A DNA stretch of 64,000 nucleotides from a bacterium (GCA_030824575.1 JAVBXL010000020.1:1-64000), one strand, 5' to 3'. Shown: positions 8,948-17,889, counted from the stretch's first letter. Numbers and translations: made by a program. Notes: generated by a model not told the origin, from the sequence alone.

Positions 8948-10033
8948 TCACAGCTGATGGCCGGTGCGGTCGCGCTTGGTGGCGAGATAGCGTTCATTAT
9001 GCGGGTTGGTCGGCAGGATGATCGGCAGCCGCTCCATCACCGCGATACCCGCCGCTTCGAGTCCCGCGACCTTGTTCGGATTGTTGGTGAGCAAGCGCAC
9101 CGCGCTCACGCCAAGCAGGTCGAGCATCCGCGCCGCGACCGAAAAATCGCGCGCGTCGATGGCGAAACCGAGCCGGACATTGGCGTCAACCGTGTCGAAC
9201 CCCTGATCCTGCATCGCATAGGCGCGCAACTTGTTGACCAGGCCGATGCCGCGCCCTTCCTGACGGAGATAGAGAAGGATGCCCCAGGGCGCATCGGCGA
9301 TTTGGTGCAACGCTTCATGCAGTTGCGGGCCGCAATCGCATTTCAGGCTGCCCAGCACGTCACCGGTCAGACATTCGCTGTGCAGGCGGACGACCGGCGG
9401 CGAGGCATCGCGCTTGCCCACCACCAGCGCGACATGTTCGCGCGGTTCGTCCGGGCTGCGGAAGGCGATGATTTCGCCGCTCTCGCTGGCCGACACCGGC
9501 AGGCGCGCGCGGGTGGCGATGGCCAGGCGGGTAGCGTCGTCATAGGCCGCGATAGAGTCAGCACTCACTGTCGCTTCGACCGAAGCATCGCCTTCCGTCA
9601 GGAAATAGGCGGGCAGGATGCCGGCGAGGCGGGCGAGGCGCAGCGCCGCCTTGGCGGCTTGCGGCGCGGCCAGTGGCCGCGCGCGAAACGGTCCTTTAAG
9701 GGGCGACGCTAGGTCGAGCACCGGGTCGGAAATGGCGGTGGCGACATCGGCATCGATCCAGGGCGCGCGTTCGACCAGCACCGGCAGGTCGGGGTCGGCG
9801 GCGGCCAGCTGGTTGGCGAGCTTCAATGTTTCGGCGCGAGCGGCGGAAATGAGGATATCGGCCCGGCCGTGCGGGTCGAAGTCCGCCAGCGTCACCGCGT
9901 CGGCGCCCTCGATCGCCATCAATCGGATCGCACCGTCGGGCGCGGTCAGGCGGATCGCCCAGCCGCGGCGCAACGCGTCGATCGCGCGCGCGGCATCGCG
10001 TCCGTTGGCGCGTCCATTGCCTGGCCCCGGCAT
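8948..10033 (-). CDS. ribA: GTP cyclohydrolase II with divergent N-terminal domain
   Basis: First committed step of riboflavin synthesis: converts GTP to 2,5-diamino-6-ribosylamino-4(3H)-pyrimidinone phosphate. The C-terminal half contains the zinc-binding cysteine motif ([18 protein letters not shown]), the catalytic [11 protein letters not shown] segment and the LLTNNPNKV segment of the family. The N-terminal ~150 residues occupy the position of a RibB domain in bifunctional RibBA proteins, but I see no RibB catalytic motifs there, so the protein is probably monofunctional. The start codon overlaps the xth stop (ATGA), indicating translational coupling. 361 aa. Confidence 0.93.
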   Translation of the reverse strand: MPGPGNGRANGRDAARAIDALRRGWAIRLTAPDGAIRLMAIEGADAVTLADFDPHGRADILISAARAETLKLANQLAAADPDLPVLVERAPWIDADVATAISDPVLDLASPLKGPFRARPLAAPQAAKAALRLARLAGILPAYFLTEGDASVEATVSADSIAAYDDATRLAIATRARLPVSASESGEIIAFRSPDEPREHVALVVGKRDASPPVVRLHSECLTGDVLGSLKCDCGPQLHEALHQIADAPWGILLYLRQEGRGIGLVNKLRAYAMQDQGFDTVDANVRLGFAIDARDFSVAARMLDLLGVSAVRLLTNNPNKVAGLEAAGIAVMERLPIILPTNPHNERYLATKRDRTGHQL

Positions 10034-10830
10034 CAGAAGGCGAATTCGGTGATGATCGGAATATGGTCCGACGGCTTGATCCAGCTGCGCGCGGGTTCAA
10101 CCACGCGATGGCTGGTCGCTTTGTCCGCCACATCCTTCGTCATCCACATATGGTCGAGGCGGCGGCCGCGATCCGATTCCGCCCAGTCCTTCGCGCGATA
10201 GCTCCACCAGGTATAGAGGCGGGCAGGCGCAGGATGGAAATGGCGGCCGATATCGATCCAGTCGTTCGACGCCTGCAACCGGGCGAGGATGTCACATTCC
10301 CCCGGCGTGTGGCTGACGACGTTGAGCAACTGCTTGTGGCTCCAGACGTCGCATTCCAGCGGCGCGATGTTGAAGTCGCCGGTCAGGATTGCGGGCTGCT
10401 TGTCGAGCGCGGACGACCATTGGATCATCCGTTCGAGGAAATCCATCTTCTGACCGAATTTGGGGTTTAGCTCCCGATCGGGGATGTCGCCGCCCGCGGG
10501 GACATAGACATTTTCGATCCGCACGCCATTGTCGAGCCGCACGCCGACATGGCGCGCTTCGCCATTGGCCTGCCAGTCGAACCGGTCATCCTCATGCACG
10601 GGCACCTTGCTCATGATCGCGACGCCATGATGCATCCGCTGGCCGTTCAGCACCTGATGGACATAGCCCATGCGGCGGAACATTTCCGTCGGGAAAGTCT
10701 CGTTCACCACCTTGGTTTCCTGAAGACACAGGATGTCGGGGGATTCGAGCCGCAACAACTGTTCGACGATGTCGATGCGCGCGCGGACAGAGTTGATGTT
10801 CCAGGAGCAGATGGAGAGGGTGTCGGCCAT
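10033..10830 (-). CDS. xth: Exodeoxyribonuclease III (AP endonuclease family)
   Basis: Removes abasic sites and 3'-blocking groups in base excision repair. Motifs of the EEP (exonuclease-endonuclease-phosphatase) fold are clear: [10 protein letters not shown] at the start, LCLQETK (metal-binding Glu), TGDFNIAP (Asn/Asp), and the C-terminal SDHIPI with the catalytic His. The ATG at 10830 ([14 protein letters not shown]) is preferred over 10839, giving 265 aa, typical for XthA. It overlaps ribA by 1 bp. The upstream region toward lolA contains a structured element described separately. Confidence 0.95.
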   Translation of the reverse strand: MADTLSICSWNINSVRARIDIVEQLLRLESPDILCLQETKVVNETFPTEMFRRMGYVHQVLNGQRMHHGVAIMSKVPVHEDDRFDWQANGEARHVGVRLDNGVRIENVYVPAGGDIPDRELNPKFGQKMDFLERMIQWSSALDKQPAILTGDFNIAPLECDVWSHKQLLNVVSHTPGECDILARLQASNDWIDIGRHFHPAPARLYTWWSYRAKDWAESDRGRRLDHMWMTKDVADKATSHRVVEPARSWIKPSDHIPIITEFAF

Positions 10831-10891
10831 GCCATCCACCTAGGAGGCCACAGGCGGACACGCAAGCGGCTGAAAGGGTGCCGCATAAAGT

Positions 10892-11013
10892 AAGACCCCC
10901 GCTCCGGGGGCGTGGAACGGGGGTCTCGATCGCGCCCTTGAAGCGCTTCGCGGCGAGAGAGTGGACCGGATAACAGGGGGGAAATCCCGGTTTGTCTCTC
11001 GCCTTGGGTCTTG
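10892..11013. other. Structured intergenic element between lolA and xth
   Basis: Several nested inverted repeats lie here: GACCCCC (10894) with GGGGGTC (10919); the palindrome GAAGCGCTTC; GGCGAGAGA (10952-10960) with TCTCTCGCC (10995-11003); and AAGACCC (10892) with GGGTCTT (11007). Read on the minus strand, the GACCCCC hairpin could end the lolA transcript or shape the 5' UTR of xth, although its U-tract is poor. It may also be an unrecognised structured RNA. No coding potential is convincing in this 277-bp gap. Confidence 0.4.
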
Positions 11014-11107
11014 ATTAGCGCCCGCCATATGAGCGGCAGATGAACAAAGCGCCAAGTTTTTCCATCCGTCCCGCGAGGCGCTCAGGCCACCTTGCGGCGC
11101 ATAGAAG

Positions 11108-11758
11108 TTAGCCGCCTGCCGACCGTCCCCTGGGTCGCGGATCGGTCCAACGGAAGGCGGAATCGGCCACCGGCGCGCCGTAGACATGGTTGCTCAGTCG
11201 CACCGCGGTGCGGTTATTCTGCGAATCGAGCGCCACCCAGCCATAAAGCTGAAGGCCTGCGGGACCGGATGCATTGCGTTTGAAAATCATTGTAAAGGTG
11301 CCATATTCAGGCCGCTTGGGGTCGCGCGCCTCAACGCTCAACACCGATGGATCGCCGGTCGGCACCACCTTCCCGAATTTCGACAAATCCTTACTCGGAT
11401 CGATGAGGACGCCCAACGGCGAATTGCCGATCGGCCAGCGTTGCACCTGCCGCACTTCATAATCGATCATGGTCAGCGCCTTGCCGTCACCCACGATCAG
11501 CAGCGGCACCCCCTTTTGATATTGGAAGCGGATCTTGCCCGGCTGCTTGAGGGTCAATTTACCGGTCAGGGTCTGGCCGCTGCGGTCGGTCTGGGTAAAA
11601 TCGGCGGTCAGGGTGGTGACGCCGCGAATATAGGCATTGACCTGGGTCAGGTCGGACGGGGCCTGCTGCGCGGCGACGGGCGCGGTCGGCACGATGACCG
11701 ACAGGGCGGCCGGCGCGGCGGCAAGGGCCAGGATCAGGGGCGCAAGGCTGCGCTGCAT
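11108..11758 (-). CDS. lolA: Outer-membrane lipoprotein carrier protein LolA
   Basis: Periplasmic chaperone that carries lipoproteins from the LolCDE transporter to the outer membrane. The N-terminal signal peptide is clear (MQRSLAPLILALAAAPAALS, cleavage near VAAQQ). The LolA fold signature follows: a stretch on tandem strands with LTADFTQTDRSGQTLTGKLTLKQPGKIRFQY and later DGKALTMIDYEVRQVQRWPI. The track begins at 11941, but the extra 61 residues precede the signal peptide, so I start at the ATG at 11758; 216 aa. ftsK lies upstream in the same direction but is separated by the sRNA-like element and the low-GC insert. In many alphaproteobacteria ftsK and lolA are adjacent, which makes the insert stand out. 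Confidence 0.9.
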   Translation of the reverse strand: MQRSLAPLILALAAAPAALSVIVPTAPVAAQQAPSDLTQVNAYIRGVTTLTADFTQTDRSGQTLTGKLTLKQPGKIRFQYQKGVPLLIVGDGKALTMIDYEVRQVQRWPIGNSPLGVLIDPSKDLSKFGKVVPTGDPSVLSVEARDPKRPEYGTFTMIFKRNASGPAGLQLYGWVALDSQNNRTAVRLSNHVYGAPVADSAFRWTDPRPRGRSAGG

Positions 11759-12000
11759 GGCGTTCAACTCCGGTTGTTCAGGGATATGCGGGGTAGAAGG
11801 TCGGGCTTGAACCCGCTGTGAACCCGGCTGTTCCGCAATAGCAAGCTTTGGAAGCGTGATGGGGGAGAGCATGTCGCAGACGGTCGGGACAGCTCCATCC
11901 CCCATGCTCCCGCCTCGCCCTGCCGGTCTGACCGGCGGCACCGCTCCAATTATGTTATCGGCGCGGCAGCAGCACGAACGGCCTAGACCGATTCGCGGAC

Positions 12001-12135
12001 AAAAAAAAGGGCCGATCCGAAGATCAGCCCGAAAAGTTTTAGGAGAGGATGCCTGAAAGGCCCGATCTTATTGCCCGCTCCCGCTTCATGCTGCAAATGC
12101 GAAGGGCGTAAGAGCAATTGCACGATACGCAATCG
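12001..12135 (-). ncRNA. Putative trans-acting sRNA, copy A (anti-Shine-Dalgarno type)
   Basis: On the minus strand this reads: hairpin CGATTGC-N7-GCAATTG; a block TTCGCATTTGC; 31 nt; then the 27-nt block GCCTTTCAGGCATCCTCTCC TAAAACT; then a rho-independent terminator GGGCTGATC-TTCG-GATCGGCCC followed by eight T's (12008-12001). The element at 19448-19579 has the same blocks at identical spacing (32 nt between hairpin start and TTCGCATTTGC, and 31 nt to the 27-mer), while the linker and terminator sequences differ. This is the pattern of paralogous structured RNAs. The AUCCUCUCCU stretch is complementary to Shine-Dalgarno sequences. The 5' end is uncertain: CGATTGC could be a promoter-side element, in which case the RNA starts near 12103. 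Confidence 0.7.
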
Positions 12136-12153
12136 GCTTTGACGACGTTGGCA

Positions 12154-12564
12154 TCAAGCAAAAGCAAGACGACAGTTTCCAGTTCGATCCATAGTAAAAT
12201 CACACTTCTTCAGAATATCCATTCCTATCAGTGCACTAAAGTTTTCAGTCCCAGATAGAGATAGCCCGATGACTTCCTGAAAGATGAAAGGATAGGGCGA
12301 TTTCCAGCCGTCAGGATACACACCCATTCGGAACAGATAATGTTCGATGTGTGCCAGGCCATGTGCAGTCATGATAGGTCGTTTACCGACCGGCTGGAGG
12401 TCCAGCGATCGGGCAATATCTCCGTTGATACCGCTAACTGTTGCCCCAGTGTCTATCAGAGCGACCGCATCGACACTCGTCATGTCGGCAACATTGTCCG
12501 CACCAAGGATCTGGACGGGTAAAATTACCCGTCGACCGTTGTGCGTCCAATCAATTTGCCACAT
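12154..12564 (-). CDS. Retropepsin-like aspartic protease
   Basis: A small protein with the catalytic motif ALIDTGATVSGI (Asp-Thr-Gly) near residue 50 and the later hydrophobic-hydrophobic-Gly element LIGMDILKKCDF. Together these define the single-domain, dimer-forming retroviral-type (clan AA) aspartic protease fold. The track start at 12672 lies inside the upstream gene; the ATG at 12564 (MWQIDWTHNGRRV) gives 136 aa, a usual size. It overlaps the upstream small gene by 14 bp, so the two form a bicistron. Both genes are visibly poorer in GC than every neighbour, with rarer codons for this genome, which suggests horizontal acquisition. Substrate unknown. Confidence 0.8.
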   Translation of the reverse strand: MWQIDWTHNGRRVILPVQILGADNVADMTSVDAVALIDTGATVSGINGDIARSLDLQPVGKRPIMTAHGLAHIEHYLFRMGVYPDGWKSPYPFIFQEVIGLSLSGTENFSALIGMDILKKCDFTMDRTGNCRLAFA

Positions 12565-12799
12565 GTGAGAAGAAGCCAAGATCGACCGGCTCTTCAATAA
12601 CTTCTTGAATGGAAAAAATACCATCGGGAAATTCGGTTTTCCCAAATCGGTAGGCAGTACCTGGTGCCTCAAAAAATCGCACCACGTGACGATTTTTCAA
12701 CAAGGCATATTGCCCTTTATGATGACTTAGAAACTGCGCCAGGTTCCGAGCGAAATAATCGTAATTCGCGTCGATCTCAGCGGCCAATGTCACGCTCAT
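12551..12799 (-). CDS. Small protein upstream of retropepsin-like protease (DUF5678-like)
   Basis: 82 aa, low GC. The central part FLSHHKGQYALLKNRHVVRFFEAPGTAYRFGK resembles the short 'Y-x-G-K/Q-(W/Y)-V/A-x-(L/I)-x-x-x-x-V(V/I)' pattern of DUF5678-type proteins. My recollection is that these often sit next to clan AA proteases in archaea and bacteria; this is recognition by pattern, not by search. The gene overlaps the protease start by 14 bp, which implies translational coupling and a shared function (substrate, inhibitor or partner). No membrane segment or signal peptide. Confidence 0.6.
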   Translation of the reverse strand: MSVTLAAEIDANYDYFARNLAQFLSHHKGQYALLKNRHVVRFFEAPGTAYRFGKTEFPDGIFSIQEVIEEPVDLGFFSHVAN

Positions 12800-12902
12800 G
12801 GCTTTCCCCTAACACCCCACCCAACGTAGCATTTCGGCGGAAGCTAGAAAGCTGTGCCAAAAGCAATTGCGACAAACTGAATCTTTTACGAGTCGAACCG
12901 AA

Positions 12903-15230
12903 CTAGAGCGGATTGCCGTTCTCGTCGCGCAGCACTTCGCGGCGGCCGACATGGTTGGGCGGGCCGACCAGCCCTTCCTCCTCCATCTTCTCGATCAGGC
13001 GGGCGGCGCTGTTATAGCCGACGCGGAGTTGGCGTTGCAGCCAGCTGGTCGACGCCTTCTGATTTTCGAACACCAGTTGGCACGCTTTGCGGAACAGCTG
13101 CGCGTCCGGGCTGTCGTCGCCCAGATCGACGCCGTCGAGGGCGAAGCTGCCCTCCTCCGGTTCTTCGGTCACGGCCTGGATATAGTCGGGCTGGCCCTGC
13201 GCGCGCCAATGGTCGGCGACCACGCGCACTTCATCGTCGGACACGAAGGGACCATGAACGCGGGTCAGCCCCTTGCCGCCATGCATGTAGAGCATGTCGC
13301 CCTTGCCCAGCAGCTGTTCGGCGCCCTGTTCGCCCAGGATGGTGCGGCTGTCGATCTTGCTGGTGACGAAGAAGCTGATGCGGGTCGGCAGGTTCGCCTT
13401 GATGACGCCGGTGATGACGTCGACCGAGGGGCGCTGGGTCGCGAGGATCAGGTGGATGCCGGCCGCGCGCGCTTTCTGCGCGAGCCGCTGGATCAGAAAT
13501 TCGACTTCCTTGCCCGCGGTCATCATCAGGTCGGCGAGTTCGTCCACCACCACCACGATCTGCGGCAGCGGCTGAAAATCGAGCTGCTCCTCCTCATAGA
13601 TGGGCTTGCCGTTTTCGGGGTCGTAGCCGGTCTGGACCCGCCTGCCGAGCGGCTTGCCCTTGGCCTTCGCCGCGCGGACCTTCTCGTTATAATTGGCCAG
13701 GTTGCGGACCGAGATGGACGCCATCATGCGATAGCGATCCTCCATCTGCTCGACCGCCCATTTGAGCGCCCGGATCGCTTTGGCCGGTTCGGTGACAACG
13801 GGCGAGAGCAGATGCGGGATGTCGTCATAGGTCGACAGCTCCAGCATCTTGGGATCGATCATGATGAGTCGCAATTGGTCCGGCGTCATGCGGTAGAGCA
13901 AAGACAGGATCATGGCATTGAGGCCCACCGACTTGCCCGACCCGGTGGTGCCCGCGATCAGCAGATGGGGCATGGGGGCGAGGTCGGCGATGATCGGTTC
14001 GCCCGAGATATTCTTGCCCAGGATGATCGGCAGGGTCGCTTCCTGCATGAATTGTTCGGATGTGATGAGTTCGCGGAACGACACACCCTCGCGATGAGCA
14101 TTGGGCAGTTCGATGCCGATCACGGTGCGGCCGGGAATCGTCGCGACGCGAGCTGACAGCGCCGACATATTGCGGGCGATATCGTCGGCCAGCGCAATCA
14201 CGCGGCTTGCCTTGATGCCGGGCGCGGGTTCCAGTTCATACATGGTGACGACCGGGCCGGGGCGGACTTCGACGATATTGCCCTTCACATGGAAATCATC
14301 GAGCACCGATTCGAGCAGGCGGGCGTTCCGCTCCAGCGCGGCCTTGTCGATCTTGCCGCCCTGGTTGGCTGGCACGGGGTTGAGCAGGTCGGGCGAGGGC
14401 AGCGAACTGTGCCCGAACAGATCGTCCTGGCTGATGGGTGCCATGGCGCGCTGCACCGGCGCGGGCTTGGGCGACTGGATGGTGATGGGCGGCTTGGGTT
14501 CGTGCGACACCTGCTTGCGCGGGGCGATGACGCGCCCGGCCAGTTCGTCCTCCGCATCATCGTCGGCATCGACCGCAGCGACAGGGCCGGCAAAACCGAG
14601 CGTCGGACGCGGCAGAGCAAGCTTGGGCAAGGATGGCCGACGCAACGCGATGATCGGCTTTTCCAGCGCCAGGCTGCGATAGCAGGCGAACAGGCCCGCA
14701 ATCAGCGCGCCAACGATGAGGATGCCCGTGATCCAGGGCGCGGCGGCGGGCGCCTGCGCGGTCAGGCTGGCAATGCCCTTGGCGACGACCAGGCCGATCA
14801 CCCCGCCCCAGCCTGCGGGCAGGCCGACCAGCGGCGCGCTTTGGAACAAGGCGAGCGCAATGCCGATCAGGGCGATGCCGAACAGGCATTTGCCGAACTG
14901 GCCCTTCCATTCGCGCATATCCTGGTCGCCCCACATACGACGGGCGGTGACCGCCATCAGCGGCAGGATGAGGGCCACGGGCACGCCCAGCAGCCAGAGC
15001 AGGAAATCGGCGGTCCAGGCACCGGGCGACTGCATGATATTGGCGACATGATCGCCCGCGACGGTGTTCATCGACGGGTCGCTGGGCGTATAGCTGAGCA
15101 GCGCCAGCGCCAGGAACAGAGTCGCCAGGACGAGCGTGATCGCGCCGATCAGCGCGCCGCTGCGCATGAGGCTGCGCTTCAACATTTCGCGCCATTCCGG
15201 CGTGCGTTTCACGGTGCGGCCGACGGCCAT
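12903..15230 (-). CDS. ftsK: DNA translocase FtsK
   Basis: Septal DNA pump that clears and aligns the chromosome terminus during division. Four hydrophobic segments in the first ~190 residues anchor it in the membrane, followed by a proline/charged linker. The motor domain has Walker A AGTTGSGKSVGLNAMI and Walker B-type QIVVVVDELADLMM, and the C-terminal winged-helix gamma domain (LRVGYNSAARLIEKMEEEGLVGPPN) reads KOPS sequences. The track start at 15266 is a GTG; I choose the ATG at 15230 (MAVGRTVKRTPEW), giving 775 aa, with AGCAGGA just upstream. The gamma domain is complete, ending at the 3' side next to the low-GC insert. Confidence 0.95.
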   Translation of the reverse strand: MAVGRTVKRTPEWREMLKRSLMRSGALIGAITLVLATLFLALALLSYTPSDPSMNTVAGDHVANIMQSPGAWTADFLLWLLGVPVALILPLMAVTARRMWGDQDMREWKGQFGKCLFGIALIGIALALFQSAPLVGLPAGWGGVIGLVVAKGIASLTAQAPAAAPWITGILIVGALIAGLFACYRSLALEKPIIALRRPSLPKLALPRPTLGFAGPVAAVDADDDAEDELAGRVIAPRKQVSHEPKPPITIQSPKPAPVQRAMAPISQDDLFGHSSLPSPDLLNPVPANQGGKIDKAALERNARLLESVLDDFHVKGNIVEVRPGPVVTMYELEPAPGIKASRVIALADDIARNMSALSARVATIPGRTVIGIELPNAHREGVSFRELITSEQFMQEATLPIILGKNISGEPIIADLAPMPHLLIAGTTGSGKSVGLNAMILSLLYRMTPDQLRLIMIDPKMLELSTYDDIPHLLSPVVTEPAKAIRALKWAVEQMEDRYRMMASISVRNLANYNEKVRAAKAKGKPLGRRVQTGYDPENGKPIYEEEQLDFQPLPQIVVVVDELADLMMTAGKEVEFLIQRLAQKARAAGIHLILATQRPSVDVITGVIKANLPTRISFFVTSKIDSRTILGEQGAEQLLGKGDMLYMHGGKGLTRVHGPFVSDDEVRVVADHWRAQGQPDYIQAVTEEPEEGSFALDGVDLGDDSPDAQLFRKACQLVFENQKASTSWLQRQLRVGYNSAARLIEKMEEEGLVGPPNHVGRREVLRDENGNPL

Positions 15231-15328
15231 AATCCTGCTTGTCCCCCAAATGTTCCGTTTCGGCACAATGCGCCAAGGGGGGAGTCCCGGTCAAGAGCGC
15301 GACCGATCGGCTCGTCCCGCGCGCCCGA

Positions 15329-15811
15329 TCAGAGCGCGGCGAGCGCCGTCAGCGTATCGCCATCGACCCGCTGCACCGTCCATTCGTCCATCGCCGTCGC
15401 GCCGAGCGACTGGTAGAAGGCGATGGCCGGGGCGTTCCAGTCGAGCACCGACCATTCGAGCCGGGCGCAATCGCGTTCGATCGCCAGTTGCGCCAGACGG
15501 GCGAGCAAGGCCTTGCCCGCGCCCAGTCCGCGCGCATCCGGCAGGACGAACAGATCTTCCAGATAGACGCCCGGCCGCGCTTCGAAGGTGGAGAAATTGT
15601 GGAAGAAGAGGGCAAAGCCAACCGCCCTGCCGGCATGCTCCGCGATCAGCACTTCCGCCATCGGCCGCGGGCCGAACAAATAGCGGACGAGCGTGGCGCG
15701 GTCCGCCTTCACCGCATGGGCGAGCCGTTCATAGTCGGCCAGCGCCAGAATGAAGTCATGGATGATCCCGATATCGCCGGCCTGCGCGTCGCGAATGATG
15801 ATGTCCGTCAT
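15329..15811 (-). CDS. GNAT family N-acetyltransferase
   Basis: 160 aa with the Gcn5-related fold: a first strand at IIIRDAQAGDI, the acetyl-CoA pyrophosphate-binding loop DARGLGAGKALLARLAQLA (R/Q-x-x-G-x-G/A), and the C-terminal WNAPAIAFYQSLGA segment typical of the subfamily that includes spermidine/diamine N-acetyltransferases (EDLFVLPDARGLGAG). The substrate cannot be assigned. The start overlaps the end of the upstream EamA gene by 4 bp (15808-15811), so they are likely cotranscribed. Confidence 0.87.
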   Translation of the reverse strand: MTDIIIRDAQAGDIGIIHDFILALADYERLAHAVKADRATLVRYLFGPRPMAEVLIAEHAGRAVGFALFFHNFSTFEARPGVYLEDLFVLPDARGLGAGKALLARLAQLAIERDCARLEWSVLDWNAPAIAFYQSLGATAMDEWTVQRVDGDTLTALAAL

Positions 15812-16701
15812 GCCGTTCCCGCTTCCACATGGGCTACATTGGCCCCTTTACTGCGCGCGGCGATAAGACAGCCGGCGACGATGAGCAATGCGCCCGCCAC
15901 CGTGGTCAGGGTCAATCGTTCGCCGAACGCCAGCCAGCCCATCAGCGCCGCCCAGAAAAACGCGCTATATTCGACCGGAATCAGCCGCTGCGCCTCCGCC
16001 CGTGCATAGGCCCAGGCGAGCGCGGCGAGCGAGGTGAAGGCGAGGCCGGCAGCGAGCAGCACCAGCGGAATCGCAGAACGATCGGGCAGCACAGCCCAGG
16101 CCGGCGCGCCCAGCACAAAGACGCCGAGCATGACGATATGCTGGAAGAAGGCGACCTCGATCGGCGAAGCGCGCTGCGCCTGCTGCCGCTGGAGGATGAG
16201 GTTCCAGGCGAAGAGAACGGCCGATCCCAGCACCGCGCCCGCGCCCAGCAGCGCGTCGGCGTCATAGCGCCCCTGCAACCGCCCCGACAGGATCACGCCC
16301 ACACCGACCAGCCCCAGCAGCGAGGCCCCGATCGCCTGCCGCCCGACCGTCTCGCCCAGAAGAAGAGCGGCGAGATAGAGGGCGATCAGCGGGGCGATGA
16401 AGGACAGCGCGATCGCTTCGGCAAGCGGCATCCGCATCAGCGCCCAGAAGAAGAGCGACGCCATCAGCGCCACGACCGAGCCGCGCAGCAGGTGCAGGCG
16501 CAGCACGGCGCGATCCGGCCAGCGCTGGCGGGTGAGCAGCATCAGCGTCAGGCCAAGCAGGCTACCCGCGACGGCACGCCAGAGAAGGGCGTTATAGAGG
16601 CCGATGGCAAGGCTGAGCCCTTTCATCGCGGCGTCCATCACCGAAAACAGCGCGACGCCGACGCAGCAGACGGCAAAGGGAATAGCGAATCCGCCGGGCA
16701 T
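15808..16701 (-). CDS. EamA/DMT-superfamily transporter
   Basis: 297 aa, about ten hydrophobic helices arranged as two EamA repeats (for example VALFSVMDAAMKGLSLAIG, and LAWAYARAEAQRLIPVEYSAFFWAALMGWLAFGE). The motif VEYSAFFWAALMGWLAFGE and the short positively charged C-terminus are typical of drug/metabolite exporters of the inner membrane. The substrate is not predictable. The start is set at the ATG at 16701 (MPGGFAIPFAVCC), since the track opens three codons earlier at a TTG. It lies 23 bp downstream of the end of ispG and overlaps the GNAT gene. Confidence 0.88.
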   Translation of the reverse strand: MPGGFAIPFAVCCVGVALFSVMDAAMKGLSLAIGLYNALLWRAVAGSLLGLTLMLLTRQRWPDRAVLRLHLLRGSVVALMASLFFWALMRMPLAEAIALSFIAPLIALYLAALLLGETVGRQAIGASLLGLVGVGVILSGRLQGRYDADALLGAGAVLGSAVLFAWNLILQRQQAQRASPIEVAFFQHIVMLGVFVLGAPAWAVLPDRSAIPLVLLAAGLAFTSLAALAWAYARAEAQRLIPVEYSAFFWAALMGWLAFGERLTLTTVAGALLIVAGCLIAARSKGANVAHVEAGTA

Positions 16702-16724
16702 GGTGCGCAACGGAATCGCTCCGC

Positions 16725-17885
16725 CTACGCCGCCGCTTCCGCCTTGCCCGCGTCGGTCATGTCGGCTTCGGCCTTGGCCGCCTCTATCTCCGCCGCCTTG
16801 GCTTCGACCAGGCGAACGATATGGTCGACCATGCCTTCGTCCTGAATCACATGGTCGGTGATGCCGGACAGATAGACCATATGCTTGCCAGCCCCACCGC
16901 CGGTCAGGCCGATATCGGTTTCGCGTGCTTCGCCGGGGCCATTGACGACGCAGCCCAGTACGGAGAGCGAGAGCGGTGTATGGATATGCTGGAGCCGTTC
17001 TTCCAGAGCCTGCACGGTGCGGATGACGTCGAAGCCCTGGCGCGCGCAGGACGGGCAGGAAATGACCTTCACGCCGCGGGTACGGATGCCGAGCGATTTG
17101 AGGATTTCATAGCCGACCCGCACTTCCTCTTCGGGTTCGGCGGAGAGAGAGACGCGGATCGTGTCGCCGATTCCGGCCCAGAGCAGGTTGCCGATGCCGA
17201 TCGCGCTTTTCACCGTGCCGCCGATCAAGCCGCCCGCTTCGGTAATGCCCAGATGCAGCGGGCAATCGACCGCGTCGGCGAGCTGCATATAGGCGGCAAC
17301 CGCGAGGAAGACGTCGCTAGCCTTCACCGCGACCTTATATTCGTGAAAATCCTGGTCCTGTAGCAGCTTGATATGGTCGAGTGCGGATTCGACCAGCGCT
17401 TCGGGGCAAGGCTCGCCATATTTTTCGAGCAGATCCTTCTCAAGCGACCCGGCATTGACGCCGATGCGGATCGAGCAGCCATTGGCCTTGGCCGCATCGA
17501 CCACTTCCTTGACCCGCTTTTCCGACCCGATATTACCAGGGTTGATGCGCAGGCAGGCGGCACCCGCATCGGCCGCTTCCAGCGCGCGCTTATAATGGAA
17601 ATGGATGTCGGCGACGATCGGGACGCGGACGGCGCGGACGATCTGTTTCAGGGCCGCGGTCGATTCCTCGTCGGGGCAGGACACGCGGATGATATCGACG
17701 CCCGCTTCCTCGCAACGGCGGATCTGGTCGATCGTGCCCTTTATATCGTGAGTCAGCGTGTTGGTCATGGTCTGAACCGTGACCGGCGCGTCGCCACCCA
17801 CGGGGACATTGCCGACCATGATCTGACGCGACTGCCGCCGCGCTATGTCACGCCAGGGGCGCAGGCCGGGATTATGATCGGACAT
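16725..17885 (-). CDS. ispG: 4-hydroxy-3-methylbut-2-en-1-yl diphosphate synthase (flavodoxin/ferredoxin)
   Basis: Penultimate enzyme of the MEP isoprenoid pathway: reduces MEcPP to HMBPP with a [4Fe-4S] cluster. The N-terminal TIM-barrel half shows [19 protein letters not shown] and [13 protein letters not shown]. The C-terminal half carries the cluster cysteines in [13 protein letters not shown] and [11 protein letters not shown]. 386 aa, normal length; the alanine-rich C-terminal tail (from about [16 protein letters not shown]) is a non-conserved extension. A hairpin sits directly upstream of the ATG (separate entry). Confidence 0.97.
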   Translation of the reverse strand: MSDHNPGLRPWRDIARRQSRQIMVGNVPVGGDAPVTVQTMTNTLTHDIKGTIDQIRRCEEAGVDIIRVSCPDEESTAALKQIVRAVRVPIVADIHFHYKRALEAADAGAACLRINPGNIGSEKRVKEVVDAAKANGCSIRIGVNAGSLEKDLLEKYGEPCPEALVESALDHIKLLQDQDFHEYKVAVKASDVFLAVAAYMQLADAVDCPLHLGITEAGGLIGGTVKSAIGIGNLLWAGIGDTIRVSLSAEPEEEVRVGYEILKSLGIRTRGVKVISCPSCARQGFDVIRTVQALEERLQHIHTPLSLSVLGCVVNGPGEARETDIGLTGGGAGKHMVYLSGITDHVIQDEGMVDHIVRLVEAKAAEIEAAKAEADMTDAGKAEAAA

Positions 17886-17889
17886 GTAA

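Noticed and set aside
10840-11187. 115-aa ORF between xth and lolA
   Set aside because: No recognisable domain, overlaps the lolA 3' end and the structured element; Pro/Arg/Ser-rich composition suggests chance.
12048-12110. Plus-strand micro-ORFs MPER... at both twin elements (ATGCCTGAAAGGC preceded by AGGAGAGG)
   Set aside because: Both loci read ATG-CCT-GAA-AGG with SD-like AGGAGAGG, but the SD touches the ATG (spacing 0-3), the encoded peptides diverge apart from MPER and QMR, and the minus strand has the terminators. The similarity is better explained by the sRNA.
12867-15416. Antisense ORFs opposite ftsK
   Set aside because: Low-complexity shadows; FtsK motifs are complete on the minus strand.
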